Made by a program: the position numbers and the translations under genes. A stretch of DNA of 64,000 nt, from contig WFMF01000188.1 in NCBI GenBank assembly GCA_011033025.1, forward strand, positions 186,001 to 250,000. The letters are read 5' to 3'. Of this stretch, positions 46,631 through 56,978 are shown piece by piece. Origin of the DNA: Beroe forskalii (Eukaryota; Ctenophora; Nuda; Beroida; Beroidae). The notes below the pieces were generated by a model. That model saw only the letters and a program-made list of their open reading frames with translations. It made no database searches and was not told the DNA's origin. Positions within the stretch are counted from its first letter, which is position 1, and every line of letters begins with the position of its first letter.

Positions 46631-48164
46631 CTCATAGATGCTCACAAAATTCGAGTCTCTAGATCCAAAGCTGTGGTTGCTTGAAAGGTTGCTCTGCGGG
46701 AGAGTTGGTTGCTCGATTTGCATCTGCTCCAGTAGCCCTATGATCGCCTGCAAGTTCCGCGTAGCATCGAAGGCCGGAGAGTTGTAACCACTGTCCATCA
46801 CCTCCATCTTAGGAGTGTTCTGGAAGGGTCCGGGTAGTTTCTCTGCGAATCTTGCGTAGGGGTTAGCGTCCAGAGTACCTGCTCTTGGTGAGGAGGCAGC
46901 AGCAGCAGCAGGTAGACCGGTGTGATAAACCCGAGGCGGGGGCGGCATCATCGGCTCCTTCAGATCCACCAACTCAGCGTGCTCCGGCACATTGTTCCGG
47001 GTCCTCATGTCAATGTACATCCTCACTCGTCGCGCTGCTTCAGCCACATTCTCAGGGGCTCCCCTGATCTCAAACACCGGCGCTTTGTCCCTGGCTGGAG
47101 TCATGATGTAGGTCTCGGTCTCGCTCTGGATCTTCTTGATGTTGTGTCCCTTGGGACCCACCACCAACCCCACGTACTGTAAAGGAACCTCCACCGACCT
47201 GAGCACAGCGTCAGGACCTAGTTGGGGCGGGGTCGGGAGACCACCCTGCCCTCGGGACTGTCTGATCTTAGTGAAGTGCTCCGCTGCTTCCTCAATCTGA
47301 CTTCGAGCTCGCTCAACGTCTTTCGGTTCGCCACATATAGTAAATACTGAAATATTTGAAACGGTCAGACAAATTCAACGAAGTCAAATTCATCATTGAG
47401 CTGAGGCCACAGATAGCCAAATTATTTCTAAAAACTTCTTTGTTCTATTAACCTGTGCTATTGTACTTCTGTCTTCTCTGGAGACGTTAACAAGCTAAAT
47501 TATAGTGAGATAACAATTCTGCGTGTATCACTCAAAATGAGAAAAATTCTAGATCACTAGCATATAGATTTGAGCCAAATAGCCGAGAGAACTCAATGCA
47601 ATGATACCTTACAAGTTTTGACCGTACAACTAAAAGATTCTAACCTGGTTCCTGGTCTCTAGAGGGAGTCTGGATGAAAGTCTTGGTAGCGTAACGCAGC
47701 GCCTTTATCTTACAACCTGTGTGACGGAAAAGGGTAAAAAATTCATAATAGTGGAGAGGGAGAGGAGCAGGGCAAGAAGGGCTTACTTCATGACTTCAGC
47801 GGCTGAAGCACTCTTCAATTCAATAGCACAATAGCTTCCGAACAGCAAAGCGGAAAATGATAAATATGATCTATAGAACTATCATGGAGTGAAACACGAG
47901 CGTAGAACAATAAATTTGGCTGTACCTACCTTGCTTCCCCACAATCTCTGCAACATGCTCGGAGGAGGGAACTTTGACTTGAACGTGAAGTTTTCTGTTC
48001 TCGTCTAAGAATGGAGTAGTCGAGGTTGTTATCTCGGACATGTCCAGGGCTTTGTTGAGAAAGTCGTTCAAGTTCGGGTCCTTTAGATCGAAGTAATTCG
48101 GAAACTTCAAGTTCTGGTCAGGCATCAGGTTTGCGTTAGGACGTGGATCACTGGATAACATCAT
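46631..48164 (-). CDS. MEX3: MEX3-like double-KH RNA-binding protein (3' end not resolved)
   Basis: MEX-3 family proteins bind mRNA 3' UTRs and control translation in the germ line and early embryo. Exons on the minus strand: 48164-47930, 47716-47645 and 47346-46631, in consistent phase. KH1 contains VPSSEHVAEIVGKQG, then CKIKALRYATKTFIQTPSRD and VFTICGEPKDVERARSQI. KH2 contains VPLQYVGLVVGPKGHNIKKI, TYIMTPARDKAPVFEIRG and RVRMYIDMRTRN. Both have the GXXG loop (GKQG, GPKG) and match human MEX3 KH1 and KH2 closely. A disordered segment with NPYARF and SGYNSPAFDA follows. The third exon ends at a clean donor (SIYE|gtagg), so coding continues leftward. Vertebrate and worm relatives may carry a C-terminal RING; none was located here. 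The start is the ATG at 48164, the first of two in a row. Confidence 0.88.
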
Positions 48165-49055
48165 CCTATGATATCCTAGGAAACAGTAAAATTGAAAATT
48201 CTAAAATTGGAATCTCGACGGAAAATACAATGAATTTAGGATCAATGAGGGTAGAGTCACAGCCCACTAAGAATACAATTAGATGGCACAATGATTGGAA
48301 ACATAACTTTATCAGAAAGAGGTCGAGTAGTGTAGTAGGCGAGGTATTAACGAACATTCTTTAAAGAAGTGACAAAGTAGACTTTATTCTATGCCGAGAT
48401 TTCGATGACTAACAGTCGTAGGACAAGAAATCAGCAAATTGGAAAGAAAAATCAAAAACAAAAAAAGAAAACCTTTGTCCTTTAATTTGGATAAATTTGC
48501 AATTCAAGGAAGCCTAGCTATGGAATTTAAAATCAATATGACTATTAATACGACATCAATATCAATATGTGAACAAATGACAATAATTGTTACATAACTC
48601 GACAAACATTGCATCAGTCATAACATCATGCCTTATCACGTAACCATAGCCCATAAATGATAAACCAATTGAGCAATTGGCTAAGTCATAAGTTGCAACT
48701 GCTATCAGCAGCTACTGCCAATAACGATTAGTCCTGTACAATAACGATTATAACAGTTCAATAACGATGAAAAGAAAGAGATCTCTTAATGTGGATAGTA
48801 GCACTCAAATGACGAATGAGTGTAAAAACACGCCGGCACGCGCTATCAGGAATGCTTAAATTCTTGCGGAGTAAATCCTAAAATCAAGTACTTTGCAAAA
48901 TGCGCGGCGGCACGGCGTGATGTTAATCCAACGTCATTTATGGTGGCCAAGGTTATTGTCAACCATTGACAGACCTTCGTGAGAAATCATCGCCGTGGCT
49001 GGCATCTCAGCTCCTTGCTTGCCCTAACCAGGACCCTGGTTACGCTTTTCAGACG
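48165..49055. other. 5' side of MEX3, intergenic
   Basis: Possible MEX3 promoter or 5' UTR introns. ATAACGAT is repeated at about 48720-48770; GC-rich CACGCCGGCACGCGC (about 48830) and GCGCGGCGGCACGGCGTG (about 48902) form imperfect inverse copies. No further exon. Confidence 0.4.
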
Positions 49056-49105
49056 TTGTCTGACCTTCGGCGGACGCGCGCGCGCCCGCCGAAGGGGTCA
49101 GACAA
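49056..49105. repeat. hairpin TTGTCTGACCTTCGGCGG
   Basis: TTGTCTGACCTTCGGCGG (49056-49073) pairs with CCGCCGAA + GG + GGTCAGACAA (49086-49105) around an ACGCGCGCGCGC loop; only two unpaired G interrupt the stem. GTTGTCTGACCC at about 49430 and GGGGGTCAGGCAAC at about 49482 form a second, looser inverse pair. A related GTTGTCTGACGTTGACAGAC lies at about 55708, so this is a dispersed element family. Confidence 0.8.
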
Positions 49106-49808
49106 GCCCCTGGTTGGGCCGGAACTTTAACTCCTTGGTGAACTCGTATATCCATTATCCTTGCTTATTGCCGCTTGCATTGCTAAGCCTGCATAGCTAG
49201 ATAAGTGTGCTGTGTACGTAGGTGTTTGCTCTAACATCTAACCAGATCCCGATCCCTTACCTTTACGCGCGCGCGCTGCGCCTTGCTCCAACACCCCTGG
49301 TTAGGGGAACAGCGGGTCATACATCGCATCATGACAACCGGACCCTCGCTCGACGTCTTGCTAAACTTTCAGTTTTCACTCGCGCTCGACGTCTTGCTAA
49401 ACACGTATACCGCTGTTATCGTCGGGCGGCGTTGTCTGACCCATTATTTCAAATTTTTTATTTGGCCATGGCGCGCGCGAGGGGGTCAGGCAACGCTTGA
49501 CAAGGGCGGCGCGCTTCCTCGTAAAAGCGCACGGCGCGTACACACACCTTATATGCGGGCTTAGGAACGCGACGTCAGACAAAACAAAAAACACGGTTCA
49601 TCATTCATGAGCCCGCTGGCCCGTATACGTGTGCGTACCCGTACGCCAGGGGTAAAAAACCGGTTTTACACGCAGTACAGTATTATCACTTTCAGTACAG
49701 TATTATCACTTTCATATACGTTGCTATTTTCTTGCTCTCTTATCGCAACGCTTATCAGTTAAAGATTTGTAACTGCTGCACATCGTGCAACCTTGTGTAG
49801 CATTGAAA
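49106..49808. other. GC-patchy repeat-derived DNA
   Basis: Duplicated words (GCTCGACGTCTTGCTAAAC at about 49346 and 49385; AGTACAGTATTATCACTTTC at about 49674 and 49699) and GCGCGCG runs, in the company of the TTGTCTGACC hairpins. Short open frames here have no protein character. Confidence 0.5.
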
Positions 49809-50673
49809 TGCGTACAAGTACATCGCAGTCGGACCCTGAGGAATTTGAGGAACTGAAGAAGAGCAGAGTGATTCACATCCAGGATACACTGCAGGAGCTC
49901 GGTGTGGAGAGGACGGAGAGAATTGTACCTTCAAGATTGGCAAGCTGAAGAAAGACAGATTGTCCGGAGTTATTGCTTGATACCCTGTATGCTGAATGAC
50001 CTGACGTGTAGTGTTGTGACAGCTCGTACGCACCCTGTGGTGTGACTGCAGAGCTTCTGAGGCTCAGAAGAAGATCATCTCGCTCCAGTCAGAGCTGCTG
50101 GAGTGTAAGCAGGAGAAGTTGGACTCCAGTCAAGACTGTTGTACAGTCATCAGTGTGCGAGACCGTGAAAGAAGAGATTAAACTTTCAGTGCAGTTGTCC
50201 AGAGTGGTACAGGAGGCTCACAGAAGCCATTGAGCCAGTCGATGCTGAAGAAAGTCGTCCAGGACGTTGTTAAGACTGAAGATCGCAGCAAGAATGTCAT
50301 GATCTTCGGTCTGTGTGACGAGGCAAATGAGGACACGAGTGCTAAGGTCGGCGAGCTGTTCGATGCGTTGGGGGAGAAACCACGAATCGACGTCTGCAGA
50401 GTGGGGAAACATGTTCCCGGTGCCTCACCGAGGCCGGTGAAGGTAGTGACAACGTCCTCCACCGTAGCAAATCAGCTGATGCAGAAGGGGAGGAGACTCA
50501 GTCATCTGGAGAAGTACAAGAGGATGTACGTGAATCCGGACCGTTCACCGGAGCAGAGGGAGCAGCGAAGAGAGCTGGTGAAGGAGGTCAAGCGGTTAAC
50601 AGACGTGGATAAGGACAATCGTCATTTTATCAGAAATGGGAAGGTGTGCAGTGTTGCCCGGATTGCAACTTGA
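49809..50673 (+). mobile_element. LINE ORF1-like remnant
   Basis: The right part (50230-50673) is an open frame with the pattern of CR1/L2-type non-LTR retrotransposon ORF1 proteins: RSKNVMIFGLCDEANED, then CRVGKHVPGASPRPVKV, RRLSHLEKYKRMYVNPDRSP, EQREQRRELVKEVKRL and a terminal FIRNGKVC, matching the usual VY-PDRT-EER-LV-ELK-I-NGKV order. The left part (about 49809-50230) reads EFEELKKSRVIHIQDTLQEL and a coiled-coil-like SLQSELLECKQEK in other frames, so it carries frameshifts and stops. ORF1 is an RNA-binding chaperone in these elements. No reverse transcriptase or endonuclease follows. The fragment lies directly beside the 28-bp array and the ULK3 kinase exon. Confidence 0.65.
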
Positions 50674-50982
50674 CGCATATGGGTGATTTTGATAATGTGT
50701 TTTGATCTTGTTTGAATCTTGGACTAAGACATGTGTTTTTGAGTGGACAGCTGGAGTATTTTGGTGTTCAAGTGGGCGGACACAAAACTTAATTGTTTTC
50801 CCAATCATTTCAACCCTTCCTTGTGTTTTTAAGCAGCGCCTCCACACTTGTGAATAGACTCCTTGATTGGCGTGCAGCACCCAACTTTTGGGTCGATTTT
50901 AATGATTATTTACTATATATTATATTTTATTTAGAAGCCCTCTGCGGTACCCTTCATGGGTTTTCAAACAAACAAAGCAATT

Positions 50983-51090
50983 AACTGTACAATGTACACG
51001 CTAGAAACTGTAGCTTACAGTGTACAGTATACACGCAATAAACTGAACAGTGTACAGTGTACAGTATACAGTATACACGGTAGAAAGTGC
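50983..51090 (-). repeat. 28-bp minisatellite, inverse copy, next to the kinase exon
   Basis: Reverse complement of the unit that opens the window. It starts about 20 bases past the kinase-exon donor on the minus strand. Its distal unit (51014-50983) is identical over 32 bases to window bases 179-210, after which the two sequences diverge completely. Confidence 0.92.
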
Positions 51091-51107
51091 TACTGCTCTC
51101 AACTCAC

Positions 51108-51731
51108 GGCAGCTGGAAGCGAGGAGGGAGTTGGGGCGTGTTCCATGTCCAGGAAGGGGTGGTGGTAGAACTTCTGGAAGCAGAGTCTGTAGTGCGGGTT
51201 CCTCTCCAGGAGCTTCACGATCAGAGACAGGCACATCGCACTGGCCTGCACCACGCCTTCCACCTGCACCGGAGATTTGCTGGTGATCTTCAGGAGCAAC
51301 TCGTCGTAAGTCCGGGAAGCAAAGGGGGCTCTCCCGCACAAACACTCGAACAGAATGACACCCACCGACCACATGTCCGCCAGTGTCTCGTCGTACTGGG
51401 CCGGGGTGAGGATGATCTCCGGGGCCATGTAAAGCAGGGAACCCCGTAGGGACGCGTCCCTGGACGGCGTCGTGGACTTGAGAATCTTAGCGAAACCAAA
51501 GTCAGCGACCTTTATCTTCGGTTCCTTCCTGCTCCCTGTGAGGAGGATGTTCTGAGGTTTGAGGTCCATGTGCGCCACTTTCTTCTTGTTCATGTACCGG
51601 AGAGCTAGAGCTAGCTGCTGCATTAGGTCCTTCACGGTGGCCTCCGCAAGCTTCCCTTGGTGAGCAATGAGGGAGGAAAGGTCACCCACTTTGCAGAACT
51701 CCAGGATCAGGTAGATGTGCTCCGTGTCATA
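51108..51731 (-). CDS. ULK3: ULK3-like kinase-domain exon (partial gene)
   Basis: A single 208-codon exon, phase 0 at both ends, bounded by CCCCGCAG and GTGAGTTG on the minus strand. It starts YDTEHIYLILEFCKVGDLSS and carries the catalytic loop HMDLKPQN, ADFGFAKI (DFG), GSLLYMAPEI (APE), DMWSVGVILFECLCGRAPFA and LLERNPHYRLCFQKF, ending FLDMEHAPTPSSLPAA. This matches human ULK3 (HLDLKPQN, ADFGFAQH, FEDLEHMPSG region) better than ULK1/2. The N-lobe exons with the glycine loop and catalytic Lys should lie at higher coordinates but were not identified. No MIT exon follows on the minus strand; a LINE remnant does. The MIT exons at 949-3398 (plus strand) begin in the matching phase and at the matching point of the protein. 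Confidence 0.9.
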
Positions 51732-51829
51732 CTGCGGGGATTAGTGTGTGATTAGTGAGTTATCAAGTGAGTTATTACAGTGAGTTGAAAAGTGAGTGCT
51801 ATCATTAGAGAGCGTGAAGAGGTGGTGAT

Positions 51830-52140
51830 CGTATACCGTAACTCACATGGTTCAGGCGAAGCCGAGACTGTATATAAGTTTGATAATGGACGAGGCATGC
51901 CGAGTTCATTATCAATGGTATACGGTCACAGCTGGGACTGTATTGTACTTGTACCCCGACAGAAGTAGAACTGAATTTGCTCTACTCAAACAAAAAACAA
52001 CATCATTTACATTTATATCTGACGAGCTTCTTCTGATTTCAATGCTTATATCTATTCAGGTCTGACGAGCTTCTTCTGAATTCAATGCTTCTATAGATTT
52101 TGAGCACTCCTTCATAAAATAAGATATCTTTTAATGCTAT
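51830..52140. mobile_element. MITE-like hairpin element, copy B
   Basis: Related to 3905-4215. It contains the stem TTGATAATG...CATTATCAA (about 51879-51914) around GACGAGGCATGCCGAGT, outer inverse words CGTATACC/GGTATACG, a duplicated TCTGACGAGCTTCTTCTGA (about 52018 and 52062), and TATAGATTTT with CTCCTTCATAAAAT to about 52120 as in copy A. Non-coding; ends approximate. Confidence 0.55.
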
Positions 52141-52420
52141 TTGCATTGCAATTTTTTTGTGGCCATACAATCGCATTCCGCAACTTAAATGGACGCTGAA
52201 GCAAGCCTGGGAGGGATTTGAGTTTATTGCAGTGGGATTTATTAGTATACACTGTACCTACTGGCCGTGGAATAAGAAAAAACTTGCTGTGTACAGAATG
52301 CAGACTCCTGTCTCACATCTTACATAGCTCTTAGAATCATGTGATGCAAAGTGTGAAGATTGTTACAAGCAGGACATGCATATTGTTATGCACATAATGT
52401 TGTAATGAAGTAATATAGGA

Positions 52421-52589
52421 TAATCAAACACCCTTAGGATACGTTTATATGAATTATCACACGAGCGAAGCGAGTGTGATAATTCGAATTATTGCTCGAG
52501 CCGAAGGCGAGTGCAATAATTCCAATTATCACTCGAGCCGAAGGCGAGTGTGATAATTGATATAAACGTATCCTTAGGGTGTTTGATTA
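52421..52589. mobile_element. 169-bp cloverleaf MITE: 30-bp TIRs and three internal hairpins
   Basis: Perfect 30-bp inverted termini (52421-52450 and 52560-52589; TAATCAAACACCCTTAGGAT... and complement). Everything between consists of three hairpins separated by only one or two bases: 52452-52484, 52487-52521 and 52524-52558. Each has AATTATCAC/AATTATTGC arms and a CGAGCGAAGCGAG or CGAGCCGAAGGCGAG tip. As single-stranded DNA or RNA the unit would fold into a closed three-armed cloverleaf. No coding capacity. Flanks TAATATAG and CTATTATA are also roughly inverse. Confidence 0.9.
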
Positions 52590-53099
52590 ATCTATTATAT
52601 AACGTGAGAAACGGGCATATATTTAAACTGGTTTTCCAATAAGAAAGCAAATTTAGAAGCCTTTATGGATATAAAAATCCTTTAAACTAGAGCGCCTGAA
52701 ATTGAATCTTGAAAATATGAAGCTTTGGAGTGGCCGGGAATTTTAGATTTAGATGGTGAAGAGTGGCTATGTATATTTGAATTTGCCCAAGAAAGTTTGA
52801 ATAAAAACGCAAGTCCGGAATATTCATTATTCATAAACTTTGATCGTATCGTTTGATTCAACAAGGTGCTATAAAGTGATTGTCGATTGAAATGTACAAC
52901 AACAAAATAGAAAGGACATTTCCGTGTAAGTGTGTAACGCCGTTACGGACGCAAATGTTTCGGCAAATTGCGGGCGGTGGCATTTGTTTAAAATGTAAAG
53001 ATGTAAGAAGGGAAACATGATTCAAACAAGCGAAATTTCACCAACGACCAACGTGTACAACAAGTATACAAAACACCAAAACAAGAAACCTTAACGCCA
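52590..53099. other. intergenic, no feature seen
   Basis: No exon, including no convincing ULK3 N-lobe exon on the minus strand. Confidence 0.4.
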
Positions 53100-53410
53100 A
53101 AGCAAGAGAATAAATTTGTATATGCTCGTGTATCGTTATTTATACAAGTAGTGAGGGTAAGTGGTCCTTGTGGCACGTGCGTGCGCGGCTCATATAACGA
53201 CTGCTGAGTATACATAAACTCATTAAATCAAAACAAGATAACATGATAATGTATACACTGATGTATTGTAATGGAGTGAGAGCAAGTGGTCTTCAGGTTT
53301 AACTGGCACGTGCGTGCGCGGCTCATATAACGACTAAAGTGGACACATGAAACGAAAACAAGATAACGTAATATGTATACACCGGTGTATCGCAAGGGAG
53401 TGAGAGCATT
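53100..53410. repeat. about 133-bp tandem duplication
   Basis: The 30-bp block GGCACGTGCGTGCGCGGCTC plus ATATAACGACT occurs at 53172 and 53305. Neighbouring AAACAAGATAAC, GTATACAC and GGAGTGAGAGC words repeat with similar spacing, giving a little over two copies. Confidence 0.85.
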
Positions 53411-53488
53411 AACTAAAACTATAAAAAGTCAGATTTAAATGATTTTACATAGTAGATAAATACTTATCACAAAATTCAAAAGTTTTGA

Positions 53489-53592
53489 TTTTTGGGGTGT
53501 GATAATTTTTCAAAGGTGTGATAACTGTTCTTTGAGGGGTGTGATAACTGTACAGTTATCACGCACCTGGAAAAATTATCACACCCCAAAAT
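53489..53592. mobile_element. inverted-repeat element with GGTGTGATAA arms
   Basis: Outer arms TTTTGGGGTGTGATAATTTT (from about 53490) and its complement (to about 53592) enclose the perfect 22-bp palindrome GTGATAACTGT/ACAGTTATCAC (53541-53562) and an extra AAAGGTGTGATAACTGT on the left. It shares the TGTGATAA word with the cloverleaf element and copy A. Confidence 0.7.
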
Positions 53593-53829
53593 TTCGAAAA
53601 TTTTAAAATCTTATGAAAATTATTAATTGACCCCTAAACTCCATTTTTGAAGCCGTTATATAACAAAAATTATCGGAGCAAGAATTATATAACGATCGTT
53701 ATATAATATGAAAAAACACATTTATAAGGTAAAAAACGGCAAAAAATGCCACGATCTGTGAAAAAATTATTTACAAAGGTTTTATTGTTGGAATGTGTTC
53801 TAATAGGTCCCATGAAGGTCTCCAAAGAG

Positions 53830-54600
53830 TGTTAAGGTTCTACCTTGAAGGGAAAAGTCAGGAGGGCCACGCCCTTTTTCGACCGTGGGAAATTTTGAGG
53901 GAAAAATGAAAATTCAGTTTTAATATGATATATGACATGTGGGTACCCTAAACCTATGTTTTTTGGGACGGGGAATCGATTCCGCACATTATCAAAGTCG
54001 TATCTACCTTCTTTGCCCCAAAACCGGCCACGCCCACTTTTTGCGTATGGGATTTTTTGACCGCCACAAAGGTATTTTTTCAGTGAAGTGCGATGTATGG
54101 CATGTGGTACTCTAAACCTATGTTTTTTGGGACGAGAAATCGATTCCACGCATTATAAAAGTCGTATCTACCTTCCTTGACTCAAAATCGGCCACGCCCA
54201 TTTTTGCGCAAGACATTTTGAGGTAGAAAAGCTATTTTTCAGATTAATGCGATGTATGGCATGTAGGTACTCTAAACCCATGTTTTTTGGGACGAGAAAT
54301 CGATTCCACACATTATAAAAGTCGTCTCGACCTTCCTTGACCCAATATCAGCCACGCCCACTTTTTGCGTATGGGATTAAAGTTATTTTTCAGTTAAATA
54401 CGATATTTAGGATGTAGGTACCCTAACCCATGTGTTTGAACAAAGAAAGAGAATCGATTCCACACATTATCAAAGTCGTACTGAACTTCCTTGATCCGTT
54501 TGTGGCCACGGCTACTTTTTTGTGCAGAGTATTTTTGACCAGTCTAAAATATATTGCTCAGTCACATAAGATATAAGGCATGTTGGTACTCTAAACATGT
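53830..54600. repeat. about 163-bp satellite, four to five units
   Basis: Landmark word ACC(T/C)ATGTTTTTTGGGACG recurs at about 53952, 54116 and 54279, with a more diverged copy at about 54427. GAATCGATTCCACACATTAT, AAAGTCGTATCTACCTTCC, GGCCACGCCCA and GCGATGTATGGCATG recur in the same order in each unit. The array decays at the right end. Short open frames on the minus strand are repeat artefacts. Confidence 0.88.
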
Positions 54601-55690
54601 TATTATCACAATTGATTATTGATTTTCTGAGTATCTGGTCAAACTAGCTGCAGTAGTTTAGGTTAGTCATTCGAGGTATAACACTTGTTGATGTTCTTCC
54701 CGCATAAAACTACATTGGTCTGCTATGGTCGTCCTCTACTGGTGATAGACAAAATTCTGGAAAGTGGAAACAAAAACCAGCCCCGAAATCAAGGAGGCGC
54801 GGCAGTCAACTGATGTCTAACCTATGAAAACGGGTGATGTATCCCTATTCCTCCCAGCACTACAAGGAATGAAATTTATTGAGGTGCTTTTCTGCTCCTG
54901 CCCGACCAGTTCCTTTCCGACTGCTACTGTCATAACATAACTTTCTCCTCTTCTCTGTTTGTTGTGTGCTCTGCTAGATCGAGGCTCTGCTGTTATTGAG
55001 GTGAAGTGTTTAATCCTCACTCACTGGCTTTGAATTTTTCTCTCCGTCTTTCACTGGGGTCGATAAATTCATTAAAATGTCAGACATTCACCCTCTTTCC
55101 ATCCTGGATAGAAAGGATAAAATATGGACATCCACTTATGTTAATATCAATTCAATGCCCAGCTGCCCTTCAAGATTTCTATGGCAGTGTTTGTCTGAAT
55201 ACTTCAACTATCCCTGTAGGCATCAACTTGATCCCCATTCTTCACGACATGCCCAACCTTAAAACCTAACCTCTTGTTTTCTTTCGGCCATTCTGTTAAC
55301 CTGAACTTTGCTTGGGTTTTCTCTCTTGTCCTGCTTATCATTCCAGCCGTGCCCATCTCTTTAGCTTGAACAGGTTCGTTGCGTCCGAGTGTCCCACTAT
55401 CACAAGCCATTGCCAAGCGACCTCTGGAACCTATTTTCTCGGCAAATATCACTTTCAATGCTTCATTGGCAAAATTCCTGTTGTAGTAAATTTCTGAAAT
55501 TGTTTGCGATAGCAAGCCAGAAGCCTGGTCAGCCGAAGGGAGTTCCTCACAATTGGTCTTTTCTGGTACCCCACATGTACAAATCCATCTATCAAGATAT
55601 AGGAAGCCTGGCATGGAAGCGCGCAGCGCAACGCAAACAGAGATATACGTGTTTAGTTTACCAATAATTATGGGGGAAATCCATCTAAGA
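54601..55690. other. uncharacterised, locally coding-like DNA
   Basis: On the minus strand 55614-55204 there is a 136-codon frame without a recognised family (contains NEALKVIFAEKIGSRGRLAM, ACDSGTLGRN, GFKVGHVVKNGDQVDA). A further minus-strand frame occurs at 55020-54817. It may be a decayed mobile-element gene, since the TTGTCTGAC repeat lies just beyond at 55708, or chance. No function assigned. Confidence 0.3.
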
Positions 55691-55699
55691 AAATTATGG

Positions 55700-55800
55700 C
55701 GTGCGCGGCAGAGGTTGTCTGACGTTGACAGACCTTTTCGAGAATCAGCTTAGCGGCTGACGTCAGTGGGTCATACACTCATACGATACATCTGCATCGT
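55700..55800. repeat. TTGTCTGACGTTGACAGACC repeat
   Basis: Contains GTTGTCTGACGTTGACAGAC, also a small palindrome, then TTTTCGAGAATCA. The TTGACAGACCTT(C)GTGAGAAATCA segment at about 48966 is a direct relative. Confidence 0.6.
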
Positions 55801-56293
55801 ACGACAAGGCAGAGGGTAGGGCCAGGGTCAGGGTAAAATCTTATTAATTAATATTCAGAAATGGCTCTAAAGAAGTTATTGGGCATGATCCAATTATTGA
55901 AATAACTTTCTACAATTTCTTGGGAAATGTGAACCCTCGGGATCACTGTGAGTTGATCCCTTCACAACTGTTTTTATATTTCATTTACCTTTGAGTGAAT
56001 CGTCTATTCAGCATACAGGTTGCCTGTTCAACAGTCTGAATGAATGTCTGGGAGCATTCCATTAAGTGCTTCCTTTCAGTTTCATTGAATTGAATTGAAT
56101 TGAATCGAATATCAATCTTAGAGCACAATTCAACAGTATACAGAATACAGAGTTTCATATCAGTATACAATTGGTCCATTGTGCGATTTGTGATGGTTCA
56201 ATACCATTGATTTTATCTTATCTTATCAAATCCTGTAAAACGTTTAATTGAACTGAATTGAAGTGAAGAAAGCTATTTAGTTGACATCTCTAC
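55801..56293. other. intergenic, no feature seen
   Basis: Includes a short GAATT slippage tract (about 56083-56110) and a repeated TTATCTTATC. No exon. Confidence 0.45.
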
Positions 56294-56978
56294 TGGGGGG
56301 GGGTGTCACTGTCCCAATTGGCCCAAACTCAAGAAAAAGTGGATTGGGACAGGGACAATTGGGACAAATGGGAAATTTGGGACAATTGGGACAAATGGGA
56401 CATGGAAAATGGAACAAATGGGACTCAAAAAAGTGAATGCAGACTGGGACAATTGGGACATTTGGGACAAATGGGACAATTGGGACAAATGGGACAGAGA
56501 AAATGGAACAAATGGGACTCAAAAAGTGAATGCAGACTGGGACAATTGGGACAAATGAGACATTTGGCACAACTGGGACAAAAGTGACAGAGACAACTGG
56601 GGCTAAAATGATTGTGTTTTTGAAAGGCAGTTTATCGTTTTTTGACTCACAGACTGTTTCATAGCGGCAAATGCTGTGTTGCAACTGCCACTGTCTTTTT
56701 GATTTAGGGATAGGGAAGTGGGAACACTCGACCACTGCAAACAAACACAACCAAAATATGTAATTTAGTAATTTCTACTGTAGTGTGAATATAACTTTCA
56801 ATTAAATGATAGAAAAACTTGGATCAGTGTAAAAAATGACAAATGACTGATTTTTTCAATTTTTTGTTTGTCCCAATTGTCCCAAATGTCCCAGTTGTCC
56901 CAATTGTCCCAAAAACCAGTCCCAAACTCAAAAAAAAGTAAATTGGGACAGGGACAATTGGGACAGTGAAACTCCCCC
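56294..56978. mobile_element. about 685-bp MITE with GGGACAATT tandem arrays in both ends
   Basis: Termini are inverse: left GGGGGGGGG then TGTCACTGTCCCAATTG, right CAATTGGGACAGTGAAAC then TCCCCC. CTCTAC lies on both sides (56288-56293 and 56979-56984), a likely 5-6-bp target duplication. Internally the ends carry inverse tandem arrays of TTGGGACAA (56340-56590) and TTGTCCCAA (56865-56915). No transposase. It lies about 190 bases upstream of the first coding exon of the alcohol dehydrogenase gene. Confidence 0.75.

Noticed and set aside
49222-49594. Several Arg/Leu-rich overlapping frames
   Set aside because: They result from local GC-rich, low-stop sequence and short duplications; no domain.
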